From: Methanocaldococcus lauensis
Lineage (GTDB): Archaea; AGJL01; Methanococci; Methanococcales; Methanocaldococcaceae
DNA length: 64,000 bases
Assembly: GCF_902827225.1 (NCBI RefSeq)
Contig: NZ_LR792632.1
Location: 267,030-331,029 of the forward strand
Direction: 5' to 3'
Shown: positions 48,109 through 58,546 of the stretch, piece by piece
Layout of the letters: every line of letters begins with the position of its first letter
Position numbering within the stretch: position 1 is the stretch's first letter
Program-made: the position numbers and the translations under genes
The notes under the pieces: model-generated
What the model was told of the DNA's origin: nothing
Seen by the model: the letters and a program-made list of their open reading frames with translations, nothing else
Database searches by the model: none

Positions 48109-49164
48109 ATGAATGCATTTGTAGAAGTTCAGAAGTTATATAAAGAATATTACAAATTTGCAATAAAAAACAATATCCTTGAAGTCCCTGAAGATATAGA
48201 GCATAGGGAATTTGGTTATGGATATTTAAAAAAAGTCGATAATAGAAACTTATCCTTTAAAAATGAGAGAGTGTATAAAGATTGGGTTTTAAAAAATTCA
48301 CCAATGCACTTATACAAATCCTTAGCTTATATGCTATATCCAAATAACCCTGGAGGGGCTGAAAAGAAAGGAGTATTTAGGAGAGAGTTGGCTTTTGATA
48401 TAGATGTCCATAAAACTAATAAGTGTAAGCATGAGGATGATTGGATATGCAAATATTGTTTAAAGGAAGCAAAGAATCAAGTTATCTATTTAATTGAAGA
48501 ATTTTTAATTCCTGACTTTGGATTAAATGAGGAGGATATAAAAATTGTATTTAGTGGTAATAGAGGTTATCATATCTATATAAAACCAAAAAATAACAAA
48601 ATTAGAGACATTATTGAGAATTATTCAAAAGACGATAGAAAATTTTTAATTAACTACATCTTAGGAAAAAATTTAAATTTAAATAAGGTTGGTAGCGGTT
48701 GGAGAAGAAGATTAATAAAAGCAATTAAAGAAAAAGATAAAAGAATATCTACAAAAAAACTTGAAAAAGAAAAAAATTGGAAAAAAATTATAGAAAATTT
48801 TAAATCTAAAAATAAAATTTATAAAATTATTGAAGAAACTAAAAATAAACTTGAATTAGATGAAAAGGTTATGGATGATGATATAAGATTATTGAGAGTT
48901 ATTAACTCTTTACATGGATATACAGGTTTTATCGTTAAATCATTAGATAGTTTAGATGACCTAAAAAAATTTGACCCATTAAAAGATGCTATATTCAAAA
49001 ATTTTGAAAATAAATTTTATGAGGTCAATATATATGACAGTAGAAAATTCGAAATTGAAATATGTGGAAAAAAATATACTAATAAAAGTAAAAAAATTAC
49101 TGGTTCAGTTTTGTTATATCTATTTGGACACAACATTAAATTTGAACTACTTGAATCCCATTAA
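48109..49164 (+). CDS. priS: DNA primase small (catalytic) subunit
   Basis: 351 residues of the archaeo-eukaryotic primase. The catalytic metal aspartates are D97 and D99 in AFDIDVH. The zinc knuckle C106-x-H108-x5-C114-x2-C117 (CKHEDDWICKYC) follows directly. SGNRGYHIYI contains the nucleotide-binding histidine. A Lys-rich segment occupies about 190-245. It makes primers with PriL, which is not in the window. GGTGAT six bases before ATG 48109 supports the start over the in-frame TTG 48085. Its 3' end overlaps the convergent DUF166 gene by 29 bp. Confidence 0.96.
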   Translation: MNAFVEVQKLYKEYYKFAIKNNILEVPEDIEHREFGYGYLKKVDNRNLSFKNERVYKDWVLKNSPMHLYKSLAYMLYPNNPGGAEKKGVFRRELAFDIDVHKTNKCKHEDDWICKYCLKEAKNQVIYLIEEFLIPDFGLNEEDIKIVFSGNRGYHIYIKPKNNKIRDIIENYSKDDRKFLINYILGKNLNLNKVGSGWRRRLIKAIKEKDKRISTKKLEKEKNWKKIIENFKSKNKIYKIIEETKNKLELDEKVMDDDIRLLRVINSLHGYTGFIVKSLDSLDDLKKFDPLKDAIFKNFENKFYEVNIYDSRKFEIEICGKKYTNKSKKITGSVLLYLFGHNIKFELLESH

Positions 49165-49798
49165 CTAATAATTTCCCAGCCCTTGTTTTTTTACTTTCTT
49201 TTTCTACAAATAACCTTATTTTTCCAGCCCTACAAAAGTGTTGAACTCTCAAACCCATATTTGTTAAAGTTTCGTTACTAAATTCCTTGCCTATGTATTC
49301 CTTTAAAGTTTCTGACGTTGAACCACATGGAGCTTCTCTTAAAATCTCAACTTTTTTAATTATATTATCTTTAATATATAACTTTACTTTAGGCTTTCCA
49401 AAAAACTTTAAAAACTCTTTTAATTGGGGATATTTATATAGATATTTTTTTAATTCATTTTCATCAATATTACACATTAAATCTGGACAAAAAGCATTTT
49501 TAAAACTCTCCAACTGTTTTTTGAATCCTAAACCTTTCCAAGCTCCCACAATAACAAAAGCTTTTTCATTAATTTCCTTTATTTTTTTAACAATTTCATA
49601 AGCTACATCTGGATTTAAAATATATGTGATAAACAAATCGTAATCTTTTAATTTTTTAATAATTTCTTCATATATTCCAATTTTATCAAAATCTTCATAA
49701 TTATATTTGACTACAATAAAATCACATGGAAATTTTGACTTAATAGTTTTATATGCTCTATCTCCATATAGTCCTTCACTTAAAATAGCAACTTTCAC
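49136..49798 (-). CDS. DUF166-family protein
   Basis: About 220 residues. The N-terminus is Rossmann-like (KVAILSEGLYGDRAYKTI) with a PDV-type middle (FITYILNPDVAYEIV). A cysteine-containing C-terminal half follows (FCPDLMC, REAPCGSTSETLKEYIG, VQHFCRAGKIRLFVE). The APCGST segment with nearby cysteines suggests a metal or Fe-S site. Old databases sometimes call this family 'thymidylate synthase', but I see nothing to support that. GTG 49798 with GGTGA five bases upstream is the start. Convergent overlap with priS is 29 bp. Confidence 0.75.
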   Translation of the reverse strand: MKVAILSEGLYGDRAYKTIKSKFPCDFIVVKYNYEDFDKIGIYEEIIKKLKDYDLFITYILNPDVAYEIVKKIKEINEKAFVIVGAWKGLGFKKQLESFKNAFCPDLMCNIDENELKKYLYKYPQLKEFLKFFGKPKVKLYIKDNIIKKVEILREAPCGSTSETLKEYIGKEFSNETLTNMGLRVQHFCRAGKIRLFVEKESKKTRAGKLLVNGIQVVQI

Positions 49799-49855
49799 AG
49801 TTTCACCATATTTAGATATATTTAAATTTACAAATATAAACATCTAAAATAAAAA

Positions 49856-49931
49856 TGGTAGCCCGGCGCGGATTCGAACCGCGGTCCCGGGGTCCAAAGC
49901 CCCGGATGATAGGCCACTACACCACCGGGCT
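49856..49931 (-). tRNA. tRNA-Gln (anticodon UUG)
   Basis: The minus strand folds as a full cloverleaf. The acceptor stem AGCCCGG/CCGGGCT has discriminator A and an encoded CCA. The anticodon arm CCGGGG-CTTTGGA-CCCCGG gives TTG. The T arm contains GGTTCGAATCC. No intron is seen. In methanogens tRNA-Gln is charged as Glu-tRNA and then amidated. Confidence 0.96.
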
Positions 49932-49967
49932 ACATCAAATGTAGGCAATTTAGTAAATACACATAAC

Positions 49968-50002
49968 TTATATATATACTTTTCGGCGTAATGTTTATAT
50001 AT
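49968..50002. promoter_or_regulatory. Back-to-back tRNA promoters
   Basis: Two box A elements lie between the divergent tRNA genes. TTATATATATAC at 49968-49979 (read on the minus strand) lies about 37 bp before tRNA-Gln. TTTATATAT at 49994-50002 lies about 30 bp before tRNA-Thr. The bases between them (CTTTTCGGCG) provide both upstream recognition elements. Confidence 0.65.
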
Positions 50003-50031
50003 GAGTGATAGTTATTTAATTATGCAAAGGT

Positions 50032-50108
50032 GCCTCGGTAGCTCAGCCTGGTGGAGCGCCTGCTTGGTAAGCAGGAGGTCGCGGGTTCAAACCCCGCCCG
50101 AGGCTCCA
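50032..50108 (+). tRNA. tRNA-Thr (anticodon GGU)
   Basis: Cloverleaf with acceptor GCCTCGG/CCGAGGC, discriminator T and encoded CCA. The anticodon arm CCTGC-TTGGTAA-GCAGG gives GGT. The D arm has the GCTCAGCCTGGTGGAGC form and the T arm GGTTCAAACC. No intron. It is divergent from tRNA-Gln, 100 bp apart. Confidence 0.96.
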
Positions 50109-50179
50109 TTTATTTTTTTACATACATAAATTTAATAAATTAAATCTTTAAATATATTGTTTATTTTAAGGTGTAATAA

Positions 50180-51373
50180 ATGAAAGTTATAGGTAAAATT
50201 GGAAAAGGCGTTAAAAAGATTAAAGAAGATGATTTAGAAGAATTAAAATATAACTTACTTTTAGATTATATATCTAAAAAAGTTGATATTAGTGAAGGAA
50301 AGAGGGCTGTAGAAGATATAATTAGAGTGATATATAGGCATCAACCAATATCAACCAAAAAAATAGCACAAAAAACTAAATTACCTTTACCAATAGTGGC
50401 TAAGGTTAGAACTATCTTAGAAAGAGAAAAACTCTTAAAAAGATGTGAAAAAGGGGCTGAATTAACTGAAAAAGGATTAAAATTTGCTGAAAATGTTTTA
50501 AAATTGAAGTATAAAAAATCTCTTACATGTAAAACTTGCAAAGGTAGAGGCATAGTATTAGATGAATTTTTTGAAGAGATTTTAAATAAGGTTAAAATAT
50601 GGAGTAAAAAGAGACCAGTAGTTGATACATCATTAGATCAATCTTTTGCCACCCCTGAGACATCAACATACAGAGCGGCATTAATGTATGAGAGAGGAGA
50701 TTTAGAGGGGAAGAATATTTTATTTGTTGGAGATGATGATCTAACCTCTCTACCAACAGCACTCACAAATATGGCTGAAAATATTGTGGTTGTAGATATA
50801 GACGAAAGAATTTTAAAATTAATAGAAAAATTTGCAGAGAAGGAAAATGTTAATATTAAAACTGTTAAGTATGATTTAAGAAATCCACTACCTGAGGAGT
50901 TAAAAGAAAAGTTTGATGTAATTTCAACAGATCCTCCATATACTGTTGATGGTTTAAAGCTATTTCTGTCAAGAGGGATTGAAGGATTAGGGAATGAGGG
51001 AGTTGCCTATTTATCTTATTCTCACAAACCTATAGAAGAATGGTTGTTAATTCAGAAGGCAATAACTGATATGGGATTCGTTATTTCTGAACTAATCCCC
51101 AACTTTAATTACTATGAAGGTAGTGAAATAATAGCAAATACTACATTTATATCAAGATTAATTGGAAAAGATTTAAAAGTAAATATAGGAGACATAAATA
51201 AAATATACACTGGCTTAGTAAAACCAGTTATTAGATATTATAAGTGTTTAAAATGTGGAAAAATTTATAAGGTTGGAGATAAAATAAAAAAAGTTGAAGA
51301 TTTAGTTTGTGAATGTGGAAGTAAAAAATTTAAAATGATTAAGAGAGAAAAGATTAAAAATCAAAATGAGTAA
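50180..51373 (+). CDS. bpsA: Branched-chain polyamine synthase BpsA (DUF43)
   Basis: 397 residues. BpsA adds aminopropyl groups to spermidine to form N4-bis(aminopropyl)spermidine, a polyamine of hyperthermophiles. An N-terminal winged helix (PISTKKIAQKTKLPLPIVAKV) is followed by a CxxC segment (SLTCKTCKGRG). The catalytic Rossmann domain has the signature GDDDLTS (from 184) and STDPPYT (D251). A C-terminal zinc ribbon (YYKCLKCGKIY ... LVCECGSKKF) extends the protein beyond the Thermococcus enzyme. The start follows AAGGTG. The aminopropyl donor would be decarboxylated SAM. Confidence 0.9.
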   Translation: MKVIGKIGKGVKKIKEDDLEELKYNLLLDYISKKVDISEGKRAVEDIIRVIYRHQPISTKKIAQKTKLPLPIVAKVRTILEREKLLKRCEKGAELTEKGLKFAENVLKLKYKKSLTCKTCKGRGIVLDEFFEEILNKVKIWSKKRPVVDTSLDQSFATPETSTYRAALMYERGDLEGKNILFVGDDDLTSLPTALTNMAENIVVVDIDERILKLIEKFAEKENVNIKTVKYDLRNPLPEELKEKFDVISTDPPYTVDGLKLFLSRGIEGLGNEGVAYLSYSHKPIEEWLLIQKAITDMGFVISELIPNFNYYEGSEIIANTTFISRLIGKDLKVNIGDINKIYTGLVKPVIRYYKCLKCGKIYKVGDKIKKVEDLVCECGSKKFKMIKREKIKNQNE

Positions 51374-51374
51374 A

Positions 51375-52391
51375 TTAATCAGAAATTACATCTAAGTTAT
51401 ACTTTTCAACTAAGTATATAACTCTCTCTATTTCTTCATAATTTAATATTCTACTTATATCTGGATATTCTTTTGCCTTGTATTCTGGGCGATATTGAAA
51501 CATAACATTAACTACAGCATTATATAGATTATTAGAAATAAATTGGAAAATTTTTTCTGTGCAACAGTCAATATGGTTTGGTAGAACTAAATGTCTTATT
51601 ATAACTTCCTCATCTTTTATTAGGAGATGGTTTCTACCTACTATATCAAAATAGTTTTTAACATTTGATAATCTTTCTCCACATTTGTTATTTCCAAATT
51701 TAAAATCAGTTAAAAATACATCAACAACGCCCTTTAATAAATTGAGAGATTCAACAGTTAGATACATATTTGAATTCCAAACCACTGGAATATTTCTATT
51801 TAAATACTTCAATGTTTTTAGTATGCTCAATAAATGAGGAGTTGGTTCTCCACCAACAAAATTTACATTTTTTGAATATACTCTCTTATTTTCAATAATA
51901 TTGGCAATTTTCTTAGGATTGTATGGAATACATCTATTTATTATACTTCTATCAAAATATACTTGAGATATATCCCAATTTTGGCAGAAGACACATTTAA
52001 AATTACACCCACAGAAAAAAATTGTATGTGAGGGAATTAAAACTCTCTCTTCTCCAAGATGCAAAAATTCTGTAGAATAATAACTTTCCTTTATTCTACA
52101 AAATCCTCTTTCAATTTTTCTATTTACATAACATCTATGCTCACAAAACTTACAATTTTCAAAAATTCTTTTGGCAATTTCTATTTTCAAATCTAACAAG
52201 TTTGGAGATACATATTCAATATCATAGAAGTCAAACTTATTAAAATCAACTTTTTTTAATGTTCTATTGTGAATTTCCCACAATTCATTTATTTCTAAAC
52301 ATTCAAAATTTTCAACCTCTATAGATTTGGATATTATAAATTTTGCTGGAATTATATCTTTTGAAACTGCCAAGTATCTTTCAAGTTTCAT
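51375..52391 (-). CDS. Radical SAM protein, PflA-like
   Basis: 338 residues. The SAM cluster motif is in FFCGCNFKCVFCQNW (C-x3-C-x2-C), with NFVGGEPTPH as SAM-binding motif. An N-terminal four-cysteine region (NCKFCEHRCYVNRKIERGFC) precedes it. This layout is that of the COG1313-like group related to pyruvate formate-lyase activases, whose substrate is unknown. It converges with bpsA, one base between the stop codons. No neighbouring target protein can be named. Confidence 0.85.
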   Translation of the reverse strand: MKLERYLAVSKDIIPAKFIISKSIEVENFECLEINELWEIHNRTLKKVDFNKFDFYDIEYVSPNLLDLKIEIAKRIFENCKFCEHRCYVNRKIERGFCRIKESYYSTEFLHLGEERVLIPSHTIFFCGCNFKCVFCQNWDISQVYFDRSIINRCIPYNPKKIANIIENKRVYSKNVNFVGGEPTPHLLSILKTLKYLNRNIPVVWNSNMYLTVESLNLLKGVVDVFLTDFKFGNNKCGERLSNVKNYFDIVGRNHLLIKDEEVIIRHLVLPNHIDCCTEKIFQFISNNLYNAVVNVMFQYRPEYKAKEYPDISRILNYEEIERVIYLVEKYNLDVISD

Positions 52392-52479
52392 ACTATCCCA
52401 GTTTTTTATTTTTAAAGTAAAAATGATTAATTTAAATTAATAAATTATATCTTGTAAAAAAATATGAAGAAGTAATATT

Positions 52480-52866
52480 TTATTCTTTAATTAAAACTGC
52501 GTTGATTGTTCCATCCTGTCCTGGTCTTGAGGTAACTTTTGCTAATCCAATTTCAGTTTCGATAATTGCTCCTTTTGTTATAACGTTTCTTCTAACATAG
52601 TGAAGATTTGCAGTGTTTTCTTTAACTCTTAGTATTTTAACTTTTTTACAAGTGTTTGTTTCTGGATCTAATACATTAGCAAAATCAGCTCTAACAACTT
52701 TAACTTTTAAGTTACCTCCTCTTGTTCTAACTTTCTTTATTTTTAAACTATCTGCTACGTGTGTTTCTATAGGCTCTCTACCCATCTCATACTTTCTCTT
52801 TTTTCTTGCTGGTTTATATAAACCTCCTGTTGGTTTTCTTCTACTTCTACCTTGCCATACACTCAT
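52480..52866 (-). CDS. rps8e: Ribosomal protein S8e
   Basis: 128 residues, small-subunit protein found in archaea and eukaryotes. The N-terminus [20 protein letters not shown] is diagnostic, followed by [11 protein letters not shown] and the ending [21 protein letters not shown] 52866 follows GGGTG; TTG 52878 is outside it. It is transcribed alone here. Confidence 0.97.
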   Translation of the reverse strand: MSVWQGRSRRKPTGGLYKPARKKRKYEMGREPIETHVADSLKIKKVRTRGGNLKVKVVRADFANVLDPETNTCKKVKILRVKENTANLHYVRRNVITKGAIIETEIGLAKVTSRPGQDGTINAVLIKE

Positions 52867-53016
52867 ATTAACACCCAAAAATAGTTATTTGTTTTTTAGA
52901 TTTTTGTTTTAGTTTTTATTAATTTCTATATTTTTATAATTAATATTTACTTTAACTTTAAGGAGTTTAATGAATTATATCAATATGGAATATAAAAACT
53001 TAACTATGTAATTTAA

Positions 53017-53721
<705 letters not shown>

Positions 53722-53727
53722 TAGAAT

Positions 53728-54798
53728 ATGCTTCCAAATAAAAAAGGTTTAGAGATTATTAGAACATATATGAAAATATACAATGGAAGTAATGAAGATT
53801 TTATTAAAGAACATTTAGTTAAAGAATTAATAGAAAACAATGTTTTAGTAGAAACTGAAGATGAAACCTATACATTAAAATCTGAAAATGAAGAGGAAAT
53901 GATGCACTCAAAAGTCGGGGCTTTAAAAGAAGCTGTTTATAAATTTGTTAAACCTTCAAATATTGAAAATTTAGGAAATCCAAGAGTTTTAGATTTGTGT
54001 AGTGGTTTATGTTATAATGCTATATCTGCTCTACATTATAATAAAAACAGCAAAATAGATATGGTTGAAATTTGTGAAGAGGTTTTATTTTTAACTTTAT
54101 TTTTAGATATCCCATTTAAAGAGCATGAGATTATAAAAGACAAAGTTAGAGAGTATTTTTTAAATAAAATAGGAATTAAATACAAGTCAAAATATGATAA
54201 CATTAATATATATGTCGAAGATGCAAGAAAATTTATTGTAAATTGTAATAAAAAATATGATATAGTTTTTCACGATGCCTTTTCTCCTAAGAGAGATCCA
54301 ACTTTATACACTTACGATTTTTTAAGAGAAATTTACAAAAGATTAAATGATAATGGGGTAATAATATCTTATTCATCATCAATTCCATTTAGAAGTGCAT
54401 TAGTTAGTTGCGGATTTATAATTTCAGAAAGAGAGAGTATTGGAAGAAAAAGAGGTATTACTTTGGGATATAAAAATCCAAATTTTAAGCCAAACAGAAT
54501 TAATAAAATTGATGAAAGAGTTATTGCCTTATCAATTAATGCAATCCCCTATAGGGATGAAACTTTAAATTTAACTAAGGAAGAAATTATAAAAAATAGA
54601 AATATTCGTAAAGAAAAATTAAGAGAAAAATTAATTAAAGTTGGTAAGTATATTTCAACTAAACAGATAAAAAAAGGAAACATTCCAGAAGATATTTTAA
54701 AAATTCAAGAAGAGAATTTAAATTCCTCAGAAATTATTATAAAGATGAGAAGAGAATTCTTTAAAGACATATATGATGAGATTTTTTCTATTTATTAA
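53728..54798 (+). CDS. MnmC-like SAM-dependent methyltransferase
   Basis: 356 residues. A Rossmann methyltransferase core (RVLDLCSGLCYNAISAL, KIDMVEICEEVL) is followed by the MnmC-type FHDAFSPKRDPTLYTYDFL and SYSSSIPFRSALVSCGF. MnmC-like proteins modify the wobble uridine of tRNAs, and archaeal members of this DUF752 group have been proposed to act on tRNA or other substrates. A Lys-rich helical C-terminus of about 90 residues is specific to this branch. The GTGAT ribosome site overlaps the arfC stop, so the genes are coupled. Confidence 0.82.
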   Translation: MLPNKKGLEIIRTYMKIYNGSNEDFIKEHLVKELIENNVLVETEDETYTLKSENEEEMMHSKVGALKEAVYKFVKPSNIENLGNPRVLDLCSGLCYNAISALHYNKNSKIDMVEICEEVLFLTLFLDIPFKEHEIIKDKVREYFLNKIGIKYKSKYDNINIYVEDARKFIVNCNKKYDIVFHDAFSPKRDPTLYTYDFLREIYKRLNDNGVIISYSSSIPFRSALVSCGFIISERESIGRKRGITLGYKNPNFKPNRINKIDERVIALSINAIPYRDETLNLTKEEIIKNRNIRKEKLREKLIKVGKYISTKQIKKGNIPEDILKIQEENLNSSEIIIKMRREFFKDIYDEIFSIY

Positions 54799-54877
54799 AT
54801 CTTTCAAAAAATAATAAAATATTTATTTGCCTTTCAAATAAAAATTAAAGATACAAATTAAAACAAAAGGTGAAAAG

Positions 54878-55924
54878 ATGAAAATAAATGTTGGTGTTTT
54901 AGGGGCTACTGGTAGCGTAGGACAGAGATTTGTTCAGTTGTTGGCAGAGCATCCAATGTTTGAATTAACTGTTTTAGCCGCATCAGAGAGAAGTGCTGGA
55001 AAAAAGTATAAAGATGCCTGTTATTGGTTCCAAGATAGGGATATTCCTGAAAATATAAAAGATATGGTTGTAGTTCCGACAGATCCTAAGCATGAAGCAT
55101 TTGAAGATGTTGATATTGTGTTTTCAGCCTTACCATCAGATTTAGCTAAAAAGTTTGAACCAGAATTTGCTAAAGAAGGAAAGTTAGTTTTCTCTAACGC
55201 ATCAGCTTATAGAATGGAGGAAGATGTCCCATTAGTCATTCCAGAAGTTAATGCAGACCATCTAAATTTAATAGAAATTCAGAGAGAAAAGAGAGGATGG
55301 GATGGAGCAATAATAACAAATCCTAACTGTTCTACAATCTGTGCTGTAATTACATTAAAGCCTATTATGGATAAATTTGGTTTAGATTCAGTTATTATAA
55401 CCACATTGCAGGCAGTTAGTGGAGCAGGATATAATGGAGTCCCATCAATGGCAATTTTAGATAATTTAATTCCATTTATTAAAAATGAAGAAGAAAAAAT
55501 GCAAACAGAGAGTTTAAAACTTTTAGGAACCTTAAAAGATGGCAAAGTTGAATTTGCTAAATTTAAATTAAGTGCTTCATGTAATAGAGTGGCTGTTATA
55601 GATGGACATACTGAATGTATATTTGTCAAAACAGAAAATGGAGCTGAGCCAGAGGAGATAAAGGAAGTTATGGATAAATTTGATCCATTAAAAGATTTAA
55701 ACCTTCCAACTTATGCTAAACCAATAGTTATTAAGGAAGAAATAGATAGACCTCAGCCAAGATTAGATAGAAACATTGGAAATGGAATGAGTATAGTTGT
55801 TGGTAGAATTAGAAAAGATCCAATATTTGATGTTAAATACGTTGCATTAGAGCATAACACAATTAGAGGAGCAGCAGGAGCAAGTGTATTAAATGCAGAA
55901 TACTTCGTTAAAAAGTATTTATAA
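54878..55924 (+). CDS. asd: Aspartate-semialdehyde dehydrogenase
   Basis: 348 residues, archaeal/fungal-type ASADH. It reduces aspartyl phosphate to the semialdehyde with NADPH, for lysine, threonine and methionine synthesis and for archaeal aromatic amino acid synthesis. The nucleotide motif is [13 protein letters not shown], and the active cysteine is in [10 protein letters not shown]. Other motifs include [12 protein letters not shown] and the histidine of [18 protein letters not shown] precedes ATG 54878. It converges with purF, four bases between stops. Confidence 0.97.
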   Translation: MKINVGVLGATGSVGQRFVQLLAEHPMFELTVLAASERSAGKKYKDACYWFQDRDIPENIKDMVVVPTDPKHEAFEDVDIVFSALPSDLAKKFEPEFAKEGKLVFSNASAYRMEEDVPLVIPEVNADHLNLIEIQREKRGWDGAIITNPNCSTICAVITLKPIMDKFGLDSVIITTLQAVSGAGYNGVPSMAILDNLIPFIKNEEEKMQTESLKLLGTLKDGKVEFAKFKLSASCNRVAVIDGHTECIFVKTENGAEPEEIKEVMDKFDPLKDLNLPTYAKPIVIKEEIDRPQPRLDRNIGNGMSIVVGRIRKDPIFDVKYVALEHNTIRGAAGASVLNAEYFVKKYL

Positions 55925-55928
55925 CTTT

Positions 55929-57350
55929 TTAATGCTTTCTTTCTAATACTTTTTCAAAATTGACATCAGTAGGATATTTCCCAGTTAAACAAGCTAAGCA
56001 TAAATCTTTTCTACCAATTGCTTTAATTAACCCTTCCAACGATATATATCCAATAGAATCTACACCAAGATCTTTTCTAATCTCCTCTTCTGTTTTATTT
56101 GAAGCGATAAGCTCTTTTTTAGTCGCCATATCTATACCATAATAACAAGGAGATATAATTTTAGGGCATCCTATTCTTAGATGCACTTCTTTTGCTCCAG
56201 CCTTTCTAACCATATTTACAATTCTCCTTGAAGTAGTTCCTCTAACAATACTGTCATCTACTAAAACAACTCTTTTTCCTTCTAAAACACTTTTTACTGG
56301 ACTTAGTTTTAATCTAACAGCCAACTCCCTTTCGTTTTGGGATGGTAAAATAAAAGTTCTTCCTACATATCTATTTTTTATCAAACCTTCATAGTATGGA
56401 ATTTTTGACTCTTCAGAAAAACCCAATGCAAAAGCAACTCCCGAATCTGGAATTGGAGAAACTACATCGGCATCTACAGGATGTTCCTTAGCCAAAATTT
56501 TTCCTATATTTTTCCTAACCTTATATACACTTATTCCGTCAATTGTTGAATCTGGTCTTGCAAAATATACATACTCAAACATACATGTTGTCGCTCCCTT
56601 ATATATTGAAGGAGCATTAACACTTATAGTATCATAGTTTTTGGAAATATCATAATCAAATTCATAAGATGTTATTTCACCATCTTTGATTTCAATAATT
56701 TCTCCCGGCTTAACATCTCTAATAAACTCAGCATCTAAGGTTGTTAAAGCACAATCTTCTGAAGAAACATATATATTATTTTCATCTCTACCAATACATA
56801 ACGGTTTAAATCCTCGTGGGTCTCTAATGGCTATTAACGAATCGTTAAACATTATTAAAAGTGAATAAGCCCCAACAAGTTTTTTTAATGTATTTTTTAT
56901 TGCCTCAATTTTATCAGAAGTTTTTAACAACTCTCTAACTAAGAGTTGGGCTATAACTTCAGAGTCTGTAGAAGAAACAAATATATGCCCTTTTGATTCC
57001 AACTCTTTTCTTAATTCATTTGAATTTACTAAATCACCATTATGAGCTATTGCTATATTACCAAAAGAACTTTTAACTACAAATGGCTGACAGTTTTCAA
57101 CAGATTTTCCTCCAGTTGTTGAATACCTCACATGCCCAATTCCAATGTATCCAAATAGATTTTGTAGTATCTCACTTTTAAAGACATCCGTTACTAAACC
57201 AAGATTTTTATAGTAGTTTATATTTTTTCCATCACTTGTAGCAATTCCTGCTCCTTCTTGTCCTCTATGTTGTAAAGCAAATAATCCATAATAAATTCTC
57301 TTTGCAACATTTAGTTTTTCATAAGAATAAACTCCAAATATCCCACACAT
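55929..57350 (-). CDS. purF: Amidophosphoribosyltransferase
   Basis: 473 residues. First step of purine synthesis: PRPP plus glutamine to phosphoribosylamine. The N-terminal nucleophile is Cys2 after Met removal ([12 protein letters not shown]), with no propeptide. The glutaminase part has [10 protein letters not shown] and AHNGDLVN. The PRPP site is [18 protein letters not shown]. Four cysteines (TCMFEY, CPKIIS, CLAC near the end) fit the [4Fe-4S] type of PurF known from B. subtilis. purM follows the same strand upstream with a 129-bp gap. Confidence 0.97.
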   Translation of the reverse strand: MCGIFGVYSYEKLNVAKRIYYGLFALQHRGQEGAGIATSDGKNINYYKNLGLVTDVFKSEILQNLFGYIGIGHVRYSTTGGKSVENCQPFVVKSSFGNIAIAHNGDLVNSNELRKELESKGHIFVSSTDSEVIAQLLVRELLKTSDKIEAIKNTLKKLVGAYSLLIMFNDSLIAIRDPRGFKPLCIGRDENNIYVSSEDCALTTLDAEFIRDVKPGEIIEIKDGEITSYEFDYDISKNYDTISVNAPSIYKGATTCMFEYVYFARPDSTIDGISVYKVRKNIGKILAKEHPVDADVVSPIPDSGVAFALGFSEESKIPYYEGLIKNRYVGRTFILPSQNERELAVRLKLSPVKSVLEGKRVVLVDDSIVRGTTSRRIVNMVRKAGAKEVHLRIGCPKIISPCYYGIDMATKKELIASNKTEEEIRKDLGVDSIGYISLEGLIKAIGRKDLCLACLTGKYPTDVNFEKVLERKH

Positions 57351-57479
57351 ATTAAAAACCCTTTTTATTTTTGTTTTTTATAATGAAAATCAATGGAAAA
57401 TTAAAATAAAATTAAATTTGATAAAAATTAGAACTTTAAAAAATTAAAAGAATTTGTTAATATTTAATGTTTAGGTTAT

Positions 57480-58532
57480 TTAACCTAATATAATATATTT
57501 ATCTTTGTATTTAACTACTGACTTTCCTACAATTTTTTCTCCATTAATATCTAAATTATCCACTACTCTCCCAATTATTTGAGCTGGGATATTATATTTA
57601 TTAGAGATTTTTATAACTTTATTTGCATCTTCTTCATCAACAATTACACAAAAGCCAATTCCCATATTGAATGTTCTAAACATCTCTTCATCATTTACAT
57701 TACCCAATCTTTGAATTTCTTTAAATATTGGTAATGGCTCTGGAAGGTTGTCAATATAATATGTAACATTGTTATTCAATCTCTTAAGTTTTCTAAAACT
57801 GCCTCCTGTAATATGGGCTAATCCTTTAACATTAATATCTTTATCTCTAACCATCTCTAAGATTGGCTTTACATAAATCCTTGTTGGTGTTAAAAGCTCT
57901 TCAGCAACTGTCTTTCCATAAGATAGTTTATCGAAAACATCTAACTTGGCTATATCAAAAAATACCTTTCTCGCCAATGATAAACCATTACTATGGATTC
58001 CAGAACTTCTCAATCCAACAATTACATCTCCCGGTTTAACATCTCTTCCAGTTATAATTTCATCTTTTTTAACTATTGCCAAAACAGTTCCTGCTAAATC
58101 AATTCCTTTAATCATATCTGGTAAAGTGGCTGTTTCTCCTCCAATTATGTTTATATTTGCCTCTTTTGCTCCTTCATTTAAACCCTTACCAATTTGCTCA
58201 GCAATCTCTTCAGTTATATGTCCCACTGCTAAGTAATCTACCAAGGCAATTGGCTCGGCTCCTATACATATAGCATCATTTACATTCATAGCAATCATAT
58301 CTATTCCTACAGTATCAAATTTATTAGCCATTTCAGCCACTATCATCTTACTTCCTACTCCATCAGTAGATAAAACCAAATAATAGTCTAAAAATTCAAC
58401 TGCCCCAGCGTAATGTAATCCTAACTCAGCTGGTTTTATATCACTTCTCTTAAATTTTATCTGTGAAACTAAAGATTTAATTATTTTATCTTCATACAAG
58501 ATATCTACTCCTGCATCTTTATATGTAACCAT
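57480..58532 (-). CDS. purM: Phosphoribosylformylglycinamidine cyclo-ligase
   Basis: 350 residues. AIR synthetase closes the imidazole ring using ATP. The motifs are KDAGVDI at the N-terminus, LSTDGVGSKMIVAE, GIDMIAMNVNDAICIGAEP, GGETATLPDM, and SSGIHSNGLSLAR. AGGTGA precedes ATG 58532. It is 14 bp downstream of the DUF89 gene and upstream of purF, making a minus-strand purine run. Confidence 0.97.
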   Translation of the reverse strand: MVTYKDAGVDILYEDKIIKSLVSQIKFKRSDIKPAELGLHYAGAVEFLDYYLVLSTDGVGSKMIVAEMANKFDTVGIDMIAMNVNDAICIGAEPIALVDYLAVGHITEEIAEQIGKGLNEGAKEANINIIGGETATLPDMIKGIDLAGTVLAIVKKDEIITGRDVKPGDVIVGLRSSGIHSNGLSLARKVFFDIAKLDVFDKLSYGKTVAEELLTPTRIYVKPILEMVRDKDINVKGLAHITGGSFRKLKRLNNNVTYYIDNLPEPLPIFKEIQRLGNVNDEEMFRTFNMGIGFCVIVDEEDANKVIKISNKYNIPAQIIGRVVDNLDINGEKIVGKSVVKYKDKYIILG

Positions 58533-58546
58533 TGTTTATTCACCTT

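Noticed and set aside
49136-49798. Thymidylate synthase for the DUF166 protein
   Set aside because: No thymidylate synthase motif is visible; the name circulates from old annotation.
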